From the NCBI GenBank assembly GCA_018242525.1, contig JAFEBS010000059.1:35216-99215 (forward strand): 64,000 bases of DNA, in the 5' to 3' direction. This document shows, in pieces, positions 32,518 through 43,800 of the stretch. This stretch comes from Planctomycetota bacterium. Its GTDB lineage: Bacteria > Planctomycetota > Planctomycetia > Planctomycetales > Planctomycetaceae. The position numbers were made by a program, and so were the translations under genes. Under the pieces are notes generated by a model that worked only from the letters and a program-made list of their open reading frames with translations, was not told where the DNA came from and did no database searches. Positions within the stretch are counted from its first letter, which is position 1. Every line of letters begins with the position of its first letter.

Positions 32518-33033
32518 ATGGCCGAACCGTTTTTGAGCGAGATACGGGTGATGAGCTTCAACTTTGCGCCAAAAGGATGGGCGCTGTGTAACGGTCAGTT
32601 GCTTCCCATTAATCAAAACCAGGCATTGTTCTCGCTGCTGGGAACCACGTACGGAGGCGATGGTCGGGTGAACTTCGCGCTGCCAAACCTGCAGGGGCGG
32701 GCGTCGCTCCATATGGGGAGCGGTCACACCCTTGGGGAAAGGGGAGGCGAGCAGTCTCACACTTTGTCGATTCCTGAACTGCCGTCGCACACCCATGGCT
32801 TCAGCGCGACTAACGAGTCGGCGACTCAGCCCGGTCCCGCGGGAAACTATCTGGCCGCGACCTCATCCGGCGTGGGGGCCATCTACAGCGGATCACCGCC
32901 GACTCTGAACACTGCATTGAATGCGGCGGCCATCAGCAATACTGGAGGCAGTCAGGCTCATTTGAATATGCAGCCGTTCCTTGTTTTGAATTTCTCGATC
33001 GCTCTACAGGGCATTTTCCCAAGCCCAAACTAA
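32518..33033 (+). CDS. Phage tail-collar domain protein, MdpB-like (copy 1)
   Basis: 171 residues. The N-terminal tail-collar domain has the family strings FLSEIRVMSFNFAPKGWALC, NGQLLPINQNQALFSLLGTT and YGGDGRVNFALPNLQGRAS; these occur in phage short-tail-fibre collars and in the microcystin-dependent protein MdpB. The C-terminal half is low in charge (LPSHTHGFSATNES, NTGGSQAHLNMQPFLVLN) and ends in FSIALQGIFPSPN. AGGAGAG lies 4 bases before the ATG. There is no Sec signal peptide. First of three tandem paralogs that share length and ends. No tail tube, baseplate or sheath gene is visible, so it is not part of a recognisable phage or contractile injection system here. Confidence 0.92.
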   Translation: MAEPFLSEIRVMSFNFAPKGWALCNGQLLPINQNQALFSLLGTTYGGDGRVNFALPNLQGRASLHMGSGHTLGERGGEQSHTLSIPELPSHTHGFSATNESATQPGPAGNYLAATSSGVGAIYSGSPPTLNTALNAAAISNTGGSQAHLNMQPFLVLNFSIALQGIFPSPN

Positions 33034-33045
33034 GGGGTTCTCGCT

Positions 33046-33546
33046 ATGGCGCAGCCGTATGTCGGTGAGATCCGGATCTTTGCGGGCAACTTCGCTCCGG
33101 CCGGATGGAGTTTTTGTGATGGCCAACTGCTGGCGATCTCTGAGAATGAGACTTTGTTCAACCTGATCGGGACGACTTATGGAGGTGACGGTCAGTCGAC
33201 GTTTGCATTACCGGACTTGCGGGGTCGAATTCCGTTACATTTCGGCAATGGATTCATCCAGGCAGAGACGGGCGGCGCGGAGACCGTCACACTGACAGTT
33301 TCCCAGATTCCCGCACATTCACATCCGTGGCAGGCGACGTCGGCGGGCGCGACCAATTCGTCGCCGGTAAGCAATGCCCTCGCGACATCGACTGCCGCGA
33401 CTTACAGCAATTTGGTTCCCGCTTCCCCGATGGCGTCGCATTCGGTTGCATTCACCGGCGGTAACCAGCCACACAATAATTTCCAACCGTATATCTGCAT
33501 CAACTATATCATCAGTCTGTACGGCATATACCCATCACCTACGTAA
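33046..33546 (+). CDS. Phage tail-collar domain protein, MdpB-like (copy 2)
   Basis: 166 residues, 12 bases after copy 1, with AAGGGG at 33032-33037. Same collar layout: YVGEIRIFAGNFAPAGWSFC, DGQLLAISENETLFNLIGTT, YGGDGQSTFALPDLRGRIPL, then SQIPAHSHPWQATSAGAT and the ending YIISLYGIYPSPT. It differs from the other two copies over most of the C-terminal half, so the three are old paralogs and not a recent expansion. In the cassettes I know, three such genes in a row is the usual number, which suggests a heteromeric, perhaps trimeric, assembly. That interpretation is an inference. Confidence 0.92.
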   Translation: MAQPYVGEIRIFAGNFAPAGWSFCDGQLLAISENETLFNLIGTTYGGDGQSTFALPDLRGRIPLHFGNGFIQAETGGAETVTLTVSQIPAHSHPWQATSAGATNSSPVSNALATSTAATYSNLVPASPMASHSVAFTGGNQPHNNFQPYICINYIISLYGIYPSPT

Positions 33547-33559
33547 GGAGTTGAATCCT

Positions 33560-34078
33560 ATGGATCCGTTTGTTGCTGAAGTCCGTATGTTCCCATTCAA
33601 CTTCGCTCCCAAGGGTTGGGCGTTCTGTGATGGACAACTGCTGCCAATCAGCCAGAATACCGCCTTGTTCTCGCTGCTTGGCACGACTTACGGAGGTGAC
33701 GGCAAGTCCACCTTTGGACTGCCGAACATTCAAGGCAATGCGGTGATGCACCCTGGTCAGGGGCCGGGATTGTCCCTGCACGATCTGGGGGAAACTGGTG
33801 GATCGGAAACCGTCACGCTGCTGCAGTCTGAAATGCCATCGCACAACCACACTCCCATGGGAGTCGCGGCTGGTGGCAATCAGACAAATCCGACGGGTCA
33901 AGCAGTGGCTCAAGGGGGGAATCGGTCTTCCCTGACCTACAAGGACAATCCCGGTACGACGGGACCGTTCCAGCAACTGGGGCTGACCGGCGGAAATCAG
34001 CCGCACAACAACATGCAGCCTTATCTGACGCTGAACTTTTGCCTGGCGCTGCAAGGCGTCTATCCGCCACGATCGTAA
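33560..34078 (+). CDS. Phage tail-collar domain protein, MdpB-like (copy 3)
   Basis: 172 residues. The start at ATG 33560 (MDPFVAEVRMF) is fixed by AAGGAG at 33545-33550; a longer upstream frame overlapping copy 2 has no such support. Collar strings: FNFAPKGWAFCDGQLLPIS, NTALFSLLGTTYGGDGKST, FGLPNIQGNAVMHPGQGPG; the second half has GGSETVTLLQSEMPSHNHTP and ends LNFCLALQGVYPPRS. It is closest to copy 1 at the N-terminus. Last gene of the three-gene run; the next gene follows after a poly-C/poly-T tract and may be separately transcribed. Confidence 0.92.
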   Translation: MDPFVAEVRMFPFNFAPKGWAFCDGQLLPISQNTALFSLLGTTYGGDGKSTFGLPNIQGNAVMHPGQGPGLSLHDLGETGGSETVTLLQSEMPSHNHTPMGVAAGGNQTNPTGQAVAQGGNRSSLTYKDNPGTTGPFQQLGLTGGNQPHNNMQPYLTLNFCLALQGVYPPRS

Positions 34079-34108
34079 GCTGTGCTGTAACGTCGGAGCA
34101 GCGGTTTG

Positions 34109-34124
34109 CCCCCCCCCCTTTTTT
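34109..34124 (+). repeat. Homopolymer tract C10-T6
   Basis: Ten C followed by six T directly before the ATG at 34125. Long mononucleotide runs in a promoter or leader can slip and change expression, but they are also places where assemblies err. The tract falls in the ribosome-binding position and no Shine-Dalgarno sequence is present. Confidence 0.85.
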
Positions 34125-34781
34125 ATGAGGCAAGCCGTTGTTCTGGCTGGATGCTCAAATCATATTAACCGTCATCCCGTGAGTCTTCCTGTGCCTTTGA
34201 CTTCCGTTCCCTACCGCAAATCGGAGATTCCCGAAGGGACGTCAGGTGAATGGACTCTGGAGCGGTTCGAGATTCCCGCACCGCGCCTGGTTGACCCTCC
34301 GATTGACACTCGGCCCGAATGGGCCAGAACTCCGCCAGGATGGTACACACGACTGCGACGCGGCCACGAAACCTTCATGACTGACTCGCTCGACGAATGG
34401 TGGACTCAAAAGGAAGCAATTGACCAGGCCCGGCAGCGCGGGGGGCGGGTTCTGATCACAGGGCTGGGAATGGGGTTGATCGTCGAGGAGATTCTCGGTG
34501 AACCGCGATCAAGCATTGAATTGGTAACGGTCGTGGAACAGTCGGCCGACGTAATTCAACTTGTGGCAGCACACCTGATGGCGCGGTATCCTGATCGGTT
34601 GGAGATCGAACAGGGCGACGCCTTTGCATGGACGCCGCCCGCCGGCGTCCGGTACAGCGTCGTCTGGCACGACATCTGGCCGAATCCCAGGGATCCGGCA
34701 TGTTCCGGCGAGAGAGAACGATTGCACGCCCGATTTGCGCCCTGCTGTGACTGGCAAGGGGCCTGGACCGTGCCAGAGTGA
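34125..34781 (+). CDS. SAM-dependent methyltransferase-like protein
   Basis: 218 residues. The core has a Rossmann methyltransferase look: the glycine loop VLITGLGMGLIVEEIL, an acidic strand end IELVTVVEQSADVIQLV, then RLEIEQGDAFAW and YSVVWHDIWPNPRD, which matches spermidine-synthase-like and other class I enzymes. The N-terminal part (WTLERFEIPAPRLV, ETFMTDSLDEWWTQKEA) is the substrate side. The C-terminus is short and ends in DWQGAW, so the fold may be minimal. The start is uncertain: ATG 34125 follows a C10-T6 tract, and GTG 34179 in the same frame is an alternative. It converges on the giant adhesin gene, 53 bases away. Whether it serves the tail-collar cassette is unknown. Confidence 0.75.
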   Translation: MRQAVVLAGCSNHINRHPVSLPVPLTSVPYRKSEIPEGTSGEWTLERFEIPAPRLVDPPIDTRPEWARTPPGWYTRLRRGHETFMTDSLDEWWTQKEAIDQARQRGGRVLITGLGMGLIVEEILGEPRSSIELVTVVEQSADVIQLVAAHLMARYPDRLEIEQGDAFAWTPPAGVRYSVVWHDIWPNPRDPACSGERERLHARFAPCCDWQGAWTVPE

Positions 34782-34834
34782 CTCCGACGCCAATTCGTAT
34801 TTGGCGTCGGATCCACCCGTATTGTCGAACGGCA

Positions 34835-37800
34835 TCAAGGGATTGTATAGCTCGGCAGTGTTGCCGTCCCCGCGGAGAAATTGATTGTCCCGCTGGTCGA
34901 GACGGCTGGTGGCGACGTTCCTGCTGTGCCGCTGCCACCCGTCACGTTGTTGTCCTGAAGAATTGTTTGAATCGTCCCCGATGCAGAACCATTGCGGAAG
35001 ACGTTGTTGGTTCCCACCCCTCCAATGTTGTAACCCCATGGATTGTGGAGATTGCTCAGGAACACGTTCAGAGTGTCTCCTGCATTTGACGTGTTGATCT
35101 GGGCCGCGTTGGACGTGGCGACGGACGTGTCCGTTTCATTGGTCCAGGTCAGATTCAGGGTGCTGTTATTCAGAGTCCAGAACCTGTTGGCGTCATACGG
35201 CCCCGTGAATGCCGGAGCATCTGTTCCCGCACCTCCCGCGGTGCTCGACGCATATGTGTTGCCCGAAACCAGCGCCGTCGCGACAGCTCCGTTGTTCGAC
35301 CGGATTTCGATGGCCCGATCCCATGGGTTGATGAAGTTATTGCCCGTAATCTTGAACTGATTGTTGTTGCCGCCATCGGCCGCGATGCTGACCGAGCCAG
35401 CAAGCCCCGCCGTGTCGAACGTCTGGTCAAACGTATTGTTCGAGACGGTTCCGTCCATGTTGCCGGTCCCCAAAGGACTCAATAGAACCGAACCGTAAGG
35501 AATCGAGTAGAGCGGAGCCCCGGTCGGCGACAGGTGGGTTGTGACCTGGAAGGTGTTTTCGGAGATCAGAGTCTTGACCAGTCCGGTGTCGGTCGGATTC
35601 GAGTTTCCGACGCGGATGGAGTACAGATCGTTCAGGAATGTGTTCCCCAGGGCGGGGTTTGTTTCGTTCACGTCACCGATAATGGCCGTCATCGTGGCCG
35701 AGCCATTGGACCGCAGGCGAATCGCGTCGCCGCCAACTTGGTAGATGGCGTCTGGAGCGCTGTTGAAGCCCTTCCACGAGTTGCTGAACAAGTTGTTCGT
35801 GGCAGTCACGTTGAGATTGCCCGTGGTGGAAGTCTGCAGATCCAGGAAGCGGGACCCCGAATCAAACTTCGAGTTCGTAATGCTGGCTGTTCCGGTCAGT
35901 CCGTAAATCTGGACCATCCCTTCGTTGTTGTCGTCGCCTTTGCCCGCTACGCCGTAGCGATTGCTGAACTCCAGCAGGCTATTATTGATGGTCAGGCCCG
36001 TCCATGCCGAACCCGTGGGGCCGTTAACCGCCATGTCGCTGGTTCCGTTGATGGTCACGCCGACCAGCGACAGTCCGCCAATCGTTCCTGTCCCCTGGAT
36101 GGCATCGACTCCGCTGACTGTTTGCTTGGCGTCTGTGGCGTCGGTGCTGGCGGCGATGTTTAGGATGGACATACTGTTCAGCGAGACGGTGCCGCCGACG
36201 TTGTTCAGGCTGATAGCGTCGGCCCCGGTGATGTTCTGGATCGTCCCGCCGCTGGCGTTACCCCCGAGGGCGCCCGCTGCTGCGGTGCCATCTCCGGTCA
36301 CCGTGAAGTTGCCAGCGCCGGTACCGCTGAGCAGAATTGCCGACGTCGTACCGCCGTTTGCACTGACTGACTTGAACGTGACACCGCCGGCACCGATGGT
36401 GGCCCCGTTAATGTTCACCGCCCGGCCCGTCGTCGATGCGATCGTATTACCCGAACCGGTTGCCGTCACGGTTCCAGCGGTGGCGTTGAAGCCTGTTCCG
36501 GAAGTCGTGTTCACAACATAGTTGTTACCGGTAATGTTCAAGGCGCCGCCGCCAGTGAAGTTGAACCCGTTTCCGCTGGTCGTCGTGATGTTGGACGTAC
36601 CACTGGTGTTGCCGAAGTTGATTGTCCCTCCCGTGTTACTCGTCAGGCTGATCGCATTCGTCGCACCTGTTGACGCAGTAATCAACCCGTTGAAGGAGGT
36701 CGTGCCACCAGTCTTGCCATTGATGAAGATAGCGCTGTTGGAACTGCTGGTCTTCGTGATTGACCCGTTAAATGTCACATTTGCCGTGCTGGTGTCTTCG
36801 TGGTAGGGCAGGCCGGACGGATCGGTAATCGCGGTGCCTGTCCCGAAGGTGAATGTACCACCCGAGCCATTCACGATATCAACACCGGCGTCTCCGCCGT
36901 GCAGCGTTGTTGTGCCGTTGAAGTTGTAGATGCCGTCGGCATTGTTGAACTGCAGGCCGGTTCCAGCCGTTGCGTCGAGGGTTCCGGTCTGGAATGTCAA
37001 CGTTCCCGTGCCGTGGCCTCCCTGGACATTCACCAGTGCGACGTTGTTAACGGCCTGAGTCATGCCGCCGCTGTAGGTGACCGACGATGTGCCACCGTTC
37101 ACGTTGAAGTCGATCCCGGTTGCACTGGCGATGGTCGTTCCCGTGCCGAACGTGAATGTTCCGCTGCCGCCCTGGATGTCAACTCCTGTCGAGTCCGAGT
37201 TCGTGATGGTCGTCGTGCCGTTGAACGAGACATTGCCGGCGTTGCTGCTCAGCAGGATGCCCGTGCCGGTATTGGCCCCCGTTCCACTGTCGGTCAACGT
37301 TCCGGTGTTGAACGTGACCGATCCACCGGTCGTGTTCGAGACCGAGACCAGCCGGCCGGCCGTATTGGTGATACCGCCCTTGTAGAGAACGGTCGCGTTT
37401 CCACCATCCACGACAAAGGAACCGCCCGTGGCACCAGTGATCGATCCACCGTTGATCGTGACCGATCCGGTGACAGTGTTCAGGTTGATCCCGTTTCCAA
37501 ACGTGCTGATCCCCTGGCCGTTGGCGTTTGTTGAACTGACGCTGGCGAATGTGCTGTTCATCGTCACAGGATCGATGTCCATTGCCGGGCCGTTGGTCGT
37601 GTTGATTGTTCCGCCGGTGTTGCCGAAGGCGAATGAGCCGCCCTTGCCACCCGCATCGCGGATGTACAGGCCGGTGCCATTGTCGTTGCCGATGTTCAAG
37701 GTCCCGAAGGCGATGTCGCCCAGGACGTTGTTCAACACCAGGCCATCACCCGTGACGTTTGTCGTGGTGACCAGGCTGCCGATTGTGGTGTTGCCGCCCG

Positions 37801-40800
37801 CCACTTGCTGGATTCCCCCCGTTGCCGTGTCGGCATCAAACGTCACCGTGTTGAAGAGGATTCCACCCGCACCCGCGTTGGAGACCGTGTTTCCATTGAA
37901 CGAGGTGACCGTCGTCGTGCCGCCGCCCGAACCGTCGATGGTAATCCCGGCACCGCCCGCATCGGTCACGGTGGTGTTGCCGATCGACAGCAGGTGACTG
38001 GCGGTATTGACGACCTGCAGGCCATCGCCCGTGGTCGACGTCCCGTTTCCGATCAGCATGCCGTAGACAGTCAGATCGGTATTGGCACTATGTATGCCGT
38101 CGCCGCCCGTTCCATCAATCGTCCCGCCGTTCAGAATCACAGTGCCGGCGTTCGACAAGGCGATCCCGTCACCGGTCGATCCGGAGATGCCAACACTGGT
38201 GATGGTCGTCGTACCGGTCACATTCGTCAACGACACACCGTTGGTTCCACCGGTGCTGTCGACACTGGCGAACAACTGTGAACCTCCCGACAACGTCGTA
38301 CCATTCATGACCAGGGCCGCACCGTTGGACGTGCTGATCGTCGGTGTCGCGCCTGCATCAAACGTGATTCCACCGACATTCAGGCCATTGCCATTTGTCG
38401 CTGTAATATCGAGATCGCCGAACTGAACGGTACCGCCGGATCCTTGCAAGCTGACCGCGGTGCCCGCCGCGTTGTTGTAGCCCGTGATGCCGATGTTGCC
38501 GAACTTGATCGTGCCGCCGGTCTGACCAACGCTGTTAATCACGCTGGTAACGGTCGTGCCGGAATTATTGAAGTTAAATGCCGAGAGGTCGATGTTGCGA
38601 GCACCAGCGCCGATGTCGGCAAGGACTCCGGTCGATTGCGTGATCGTATTCGTGTTGTCAAACGTCAGGTCCGACGTGCTGCTGCCAAACTGGTCGATGC
38701 TGAACAACGTGCCCGTCGAAGAAAACGTGTTGTTTGTGAAGCTGAGTGTGGCGGCATTCGTACTCAATGAGAGCACCGTTCCCGCACTGCTGAGCGACAT
38801 TCCGTCGATCGAGACGCTGCCGCCCGTGGTCCCGACAATCGACATTCCGGTATTTGTTCCCGCCAGGACGCCGGCTGTGGAGCCGGGATCTGGCTGAGTT
38901 CCCGCGGCAATCGTGTACGTCGCCGATCCACCGAATATGTTTACCAGCGAGCCCGACGACATGTTGATGTTGTTTCCCTGGACCGAGACATTGCCCGTCA
39001 GGTTCGTGAATTGCATCGCTGCAAACGTGCCAGCCGGATTGGACATCGTCACGCCGTTCAGGCTGATGCCCGCGGTGTTGTCGAAGCCGACTGTGCCACT
39101 GTTCGAGTTCACCAGGTACGTCGTCGCAGCAGATCCGGACAGGGTGATGTCCAGCAGGCTGTTCCCACCGGCCAGATCGAAGATGCCATCTGCGGCACTG
39201 TCAGTGATCGACAGGCTGCTGGTCCGTGAGGCCACCCCACCCGAAGCACCCAGGTTGCCGAAGACGTTTGCAGGCTGAACAGTACCATAGGCGACTGTAT
39301 TACCGTTATCAAAGCCTTCGACGTTCTGCGTCGCCGACAGTGAGAACGAATGACCGCCGTTCAGTGTGTTGAAGTCATAGGTTCCATCCAGGAATACGAA
39401 GGTCGTATTGGCGGTCGTAATGGCGTCAGCGTCAGACACGCTGTACGGATTCAAGTACGAACCATCGCCAGCCCCATTCACGGCCGTTGCGGATACAAAC
39501 GTCGCTCCACCTGCACCCGCGGGCAGACTCGCCGTGCCCGTGAAGGCCACATCGTTGAAGTTATACGTCCCCAGGGCAGCGCTTAGTCCAATCACGTTGA
39601 CGGTGGTCGTGGCATTGATTTGCGAGTTGGTCCCGTTGCCGTCGACTCCGCTGCCGTCCCCAAACGTGAAGTTGGCGTCGGCCGACGTTGCATTGGTGTG
39701 GCCTGAGGAAAGTTCCACACCCAGGTTGACATTGCTGATGCTCGAACCGGTGGCGAACGTGATCACGTGGTTGCCCGTCGTGCTGGACAGATCAATCCCC
39801 GTGCCGTAACCGCCGTTCTGGATGTCGGTGACACCGAAGGTGGCAGCAGCACTGGATCCCGTGAAATTCACGCCCGTCCTGTTGATGCGGAATCCATGGA
39901 TCGTCGTCGCACCGAATGTATAACTACCGGACGCGGAATTCAGGTTGATCCCGTCCATTCCCGCGTTGGTGATGTCCGTGGTCCCGAAGTTCACGCCTCC
40001 ACCCGCCGACGTTTCATCGATCCCGTCGCCAAGGGTGTTCTGGATTGTCGACGTCCCGTTGAAATTAATCGTGCCGGTATTGCTGTTGATGTTGACTCCG
40101 TCGCCACCAGTCGTGTCGACGCTGACACCATTAAAAGTTAACGTGCCGCTGGAGTTGTCGATCTGAATGCCGTTGATTACGGCATTGGTCACCGTCGTGG
40201 CGCCTGTCACCGTGAACGTTCCCGCCACGCCGTCCAGCCAGACGCCGTTGGCACTGCTGCCAGTGCTGGTCAGGCTGCCCAGCGTCATGTTGGTCGTCAG
40301 CGGATCCAGGTATGCGGCCGACCCATTGGTGGTGTCAATCGAACCGCCGCTGCTCCCCAGGTTGAAAGTGGTCCCCAGGGTCTTGGTGTCAACATACAGG
40401 CCAGTACCGCTGTCGTTGGCGATGTTCAGTGTGCCGAATGCCACGTCACCCGTCGGCGCATCGAACCGCAGGCCATCTCCATTCACTCGAGCCAGCGTCG
40501 TGCCGATTGTCCAGTTGCCAGCCGAAACCTGCGTACCGCTGAGTGCAGCACCGGACGCATCGAACGTCACCCGGTTGAACTCAACCCCGCCGGACGAGGC
40601 ACCGCCGATGATCGTGCCACCGCTCATCGACTGGACGATCGTCGAGTTCAAACCGCTGCCAACCAGGTTGATGGCCCGGCCGCCACCTGTCGACTGCACG
40701 GTATTGCCATCCAGCGTCAGGATCAGGCTCTTGGACGTGCCCGAATCGCTCGAATTGATGCCGTCGAAGTTGGCCGTGATCGCGTTGTTGCTCAGCACGA

Positions 40801-43800
40801 TCGTTTGTTGACCCGTCGTATTGACGATCCTGACGCCGAAGTCCGCGGCGGCCGTCGTTCCACCGATGGTCAGGCCCGACGCCGTGAGGTTGGTGTCGGT
40901 GCTGTCGATGCCGTCATCGCCAGCCGCGTCGATGCTTCCACCATTCAGCAGAACTGTTCCTGCGTTATTCAGGTGAACGCCGTCATCGGACGTATTGGCG
41001 ATGCTGACTGTGGTGAACGTCGTTGTGCCGGTCACGTTGGCCAGGTTGATGCCGTTCACTCCGCCGCTTTGCGTGATGCTGTCGAACGTCTGGGCTCCAC
41101 CCGACAGCGTGGTGCCGTTCATCGTCAGGGCCGTGCCGCCCGTCGCATTGATCGTCGGCGACGAACCGGCCGAGAACGTGATGCCACCGACGTTCAGGCC
41201 GGCTCCATTCGTCGTCGTAATGTCCAGGTCGCTGAAGTTCACGGTTCCGGCACTGCCGCCCAGGCTGACGGCGGTGTCGGTCCCGGCATTGCCGAAGCCG
41301 GTAATCAGCGTCGTTCCGAAGTTGACAGTTCCGCCAGTCTGACCGGTGGTGAAGATGACATTATTGGCGTTCGTACTGCTGTTGGTGATCGAACCGAATC
41401 CGATCGTACCGCCCGTCTGGCCCGTGATCGAAATGACCGGACCGGTCGTCGTGTTGTCGTTGGTAATCGACAGCGCTGTGGCATCAATGTCACGTGAGCC
41501 GGCACCGATCAGGAATGCGGTTCCCGGGTTGCTGCCAATCGTACTTGTGCCATCGATCGTGATTTTCCCGGTGCTGCCCGAAGTCGCATCAATATCGAAG
41601 GCTGTTCCGTCCGCAGGGCGGTTGAGGGTCAAGTCGGTGAGCGTGACCGTGCCCGAGTCTCCGTTCAGCTTGACCACGGCCCCCGTGTTCGTGCCCGTCA
41701 GTGTCGTTCCGTTCAACAGGACGTCGGCCGAGGAATTGTTGATGCTGACTGCCGGGCCGGCGGCGCCCGTGATCAGGCCACCGTTGACCGTAAACGACCC
41801 GCCGACCGTATCCAAAGTGATTCCGGAGGTGGCACTGTTGCTGGAGTTGACGGCGTCAAAGGTCATGTTGACGTTGACTGAGGACGGTGGCGGCGGATCC
41901 AGGAAGACCGCCGCACCATTTGTGGTCGTGATCGTGCCACCCGTATTGTTCAAGCTGAAGGTTGTCCCCAGGGACTTGACATCGACGTACAAGCCGGTCC
42001 CGGAATCATTCGTGATGTTCAGGTTGCCGAAGGCCAGGTTGCCGCTTGGATCCGTCATTCGCAGTCCGTCGCCGTTGACAGGATTGTTGGCTCCGATCGT
42101 CCAGTCGCCGGCGTTCACCGTTGTTCCGCTGAGCGCGGTACCCGAGGCGTCGAACGTCACCTGATTAAAGTTGACGCCGCCGCCGTTGGTATTGTTGTTA
42201 TTGACCGTGCCGCCATTCATCGACGCGACGATCGTGGAATTCAATCCACTACCCACGACGTTGATGGCCTTGCTGCCCACTCCCTCAGAAGCATAGGTGT
42301 TGCCGTCCAGTGTCAGCGTCAACTCACCCGCGGTTCCCGAGTCCGAGCTTGAAACGGCACTGGCCCCGCCCGACAGATTGTTATTGGAAATCTGGACCGT
42401 TCGGGCGTTTCCAAGGTTCACAATGTCAATCGCGGTGGCGGTGATTCCAGAGTTGATCGTGTTTCCGTTTACGGTCAGGTCAGTGTCGATGGATGTGATG
42501 CCATCGGTGCCGGTGTTGGAGATCGATCCATTGGTGAATGAGACTGTCCCGGCAGAGTTCAGAATCACTCCGTCGCCGCCGACGTTGGAAATCGTCACGT
42601 TGTCGATGGAGGTTGAACCGGTCGTGAGGGTCAGAAGGATTCCGTCGATGCTGCTGCCGCTGATGTTCAAATTGTTGATGTTCGCACCGGTAACACCGTT
42701 GCCGACGATGCCATTCAAGCCGCCCGACAGGCTGACGTCCTGAATTGTGTCATTGTTCCCCAGGCTGACGAGGTTCTGTGAGCCGTCATTCGTCAGTGTG
42801 GCAGTTCCGTTGCCGAACGGATCGGTGTACGTCGGTGCGCTGCCAATCGTATCGACAATGACGTTCACCGGAACGATCAGGCCGGTGCCCATGAAGGAAT
42901 TGCTGCCCGTGAATGTGTCCAGTACCGTGTTGTCGCCCAGGACGAGGCTATTACTTCCCATGTTAATCGGGCTGCCGGTGTCGTTGACGAGGACAATTGT
43001 CTTGCCATCCAGGTTGGACGGTGTGGCATCCAGCGCCAGCAACTGGGTGATATCGATCCGATCGGTCGGCGTCGAACCGTCATCTGCACCGCCGGACGTC
43101 GCGCCGACGAAGATGTAGCTCGGGCCCACCTGATTTGGGAACGAGGTGTTACCGGTGAAGCTGACACCCAGGAATTCATAGCGTCCCTGGGCGTAGGGGG
43201 TGGTGCTGGTCAGATTGGTGGCATCCAGGGTGAGTCCGCCCGCAATGACATTGATCTGGCTGCCGCTGTTGAGCGGAGTCTGATTGCCGTAGACCAGATA
43301 GGCTCCAGCAGACCCGTTTCCGGCATCACCCATCAGTACACCAGTGTGGATGTTATTGATCATCGCCGTTTCGGTGGCACCGGTCCCCAGCAGGATGTTC
43401 GGCGTGGAGGAATTCACGCCGTTCGGGTTGAGGCTGCCGCTCAGGTCAATCGCAATGCCGTTGATCGAACCGTCACCGGTTATCGCGGTGTTGCCCGACG
43501 TAAAGCTGACGGATGAATTTCGGAAGTCCAGGCCGCGAGCGGCGCCGGTGGTGTCGACATTCAGGTTACCGAAGGTATAGGTCCCTGTGGCACCATTCAT
43601 GTTGATTCCGGCAGAGGTGACATTGCTGATCGTGGTGGTTCCGGTTGCGTTGAAGCTGCCGGTATTCGTGCCAAAGGTCAATCCGTCCGCCGCTCCATTG
43701 ACAGTCAGAGAGCCGACGTTCACGGCCGCGGAAGAATTGTTCATGGACACCCCGCTGCCGGTGGCGTTGGTCACGCTGACGGTACCGATATCCAGCGTCC

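Noticed and set aside
31336..34078. Prophage or contractile injection system
   Set aside because: Only collar-domain proteins are present; no sheath, tube, baseplate, ATPase, integrase, portal or lysis gene was recognised on either side.
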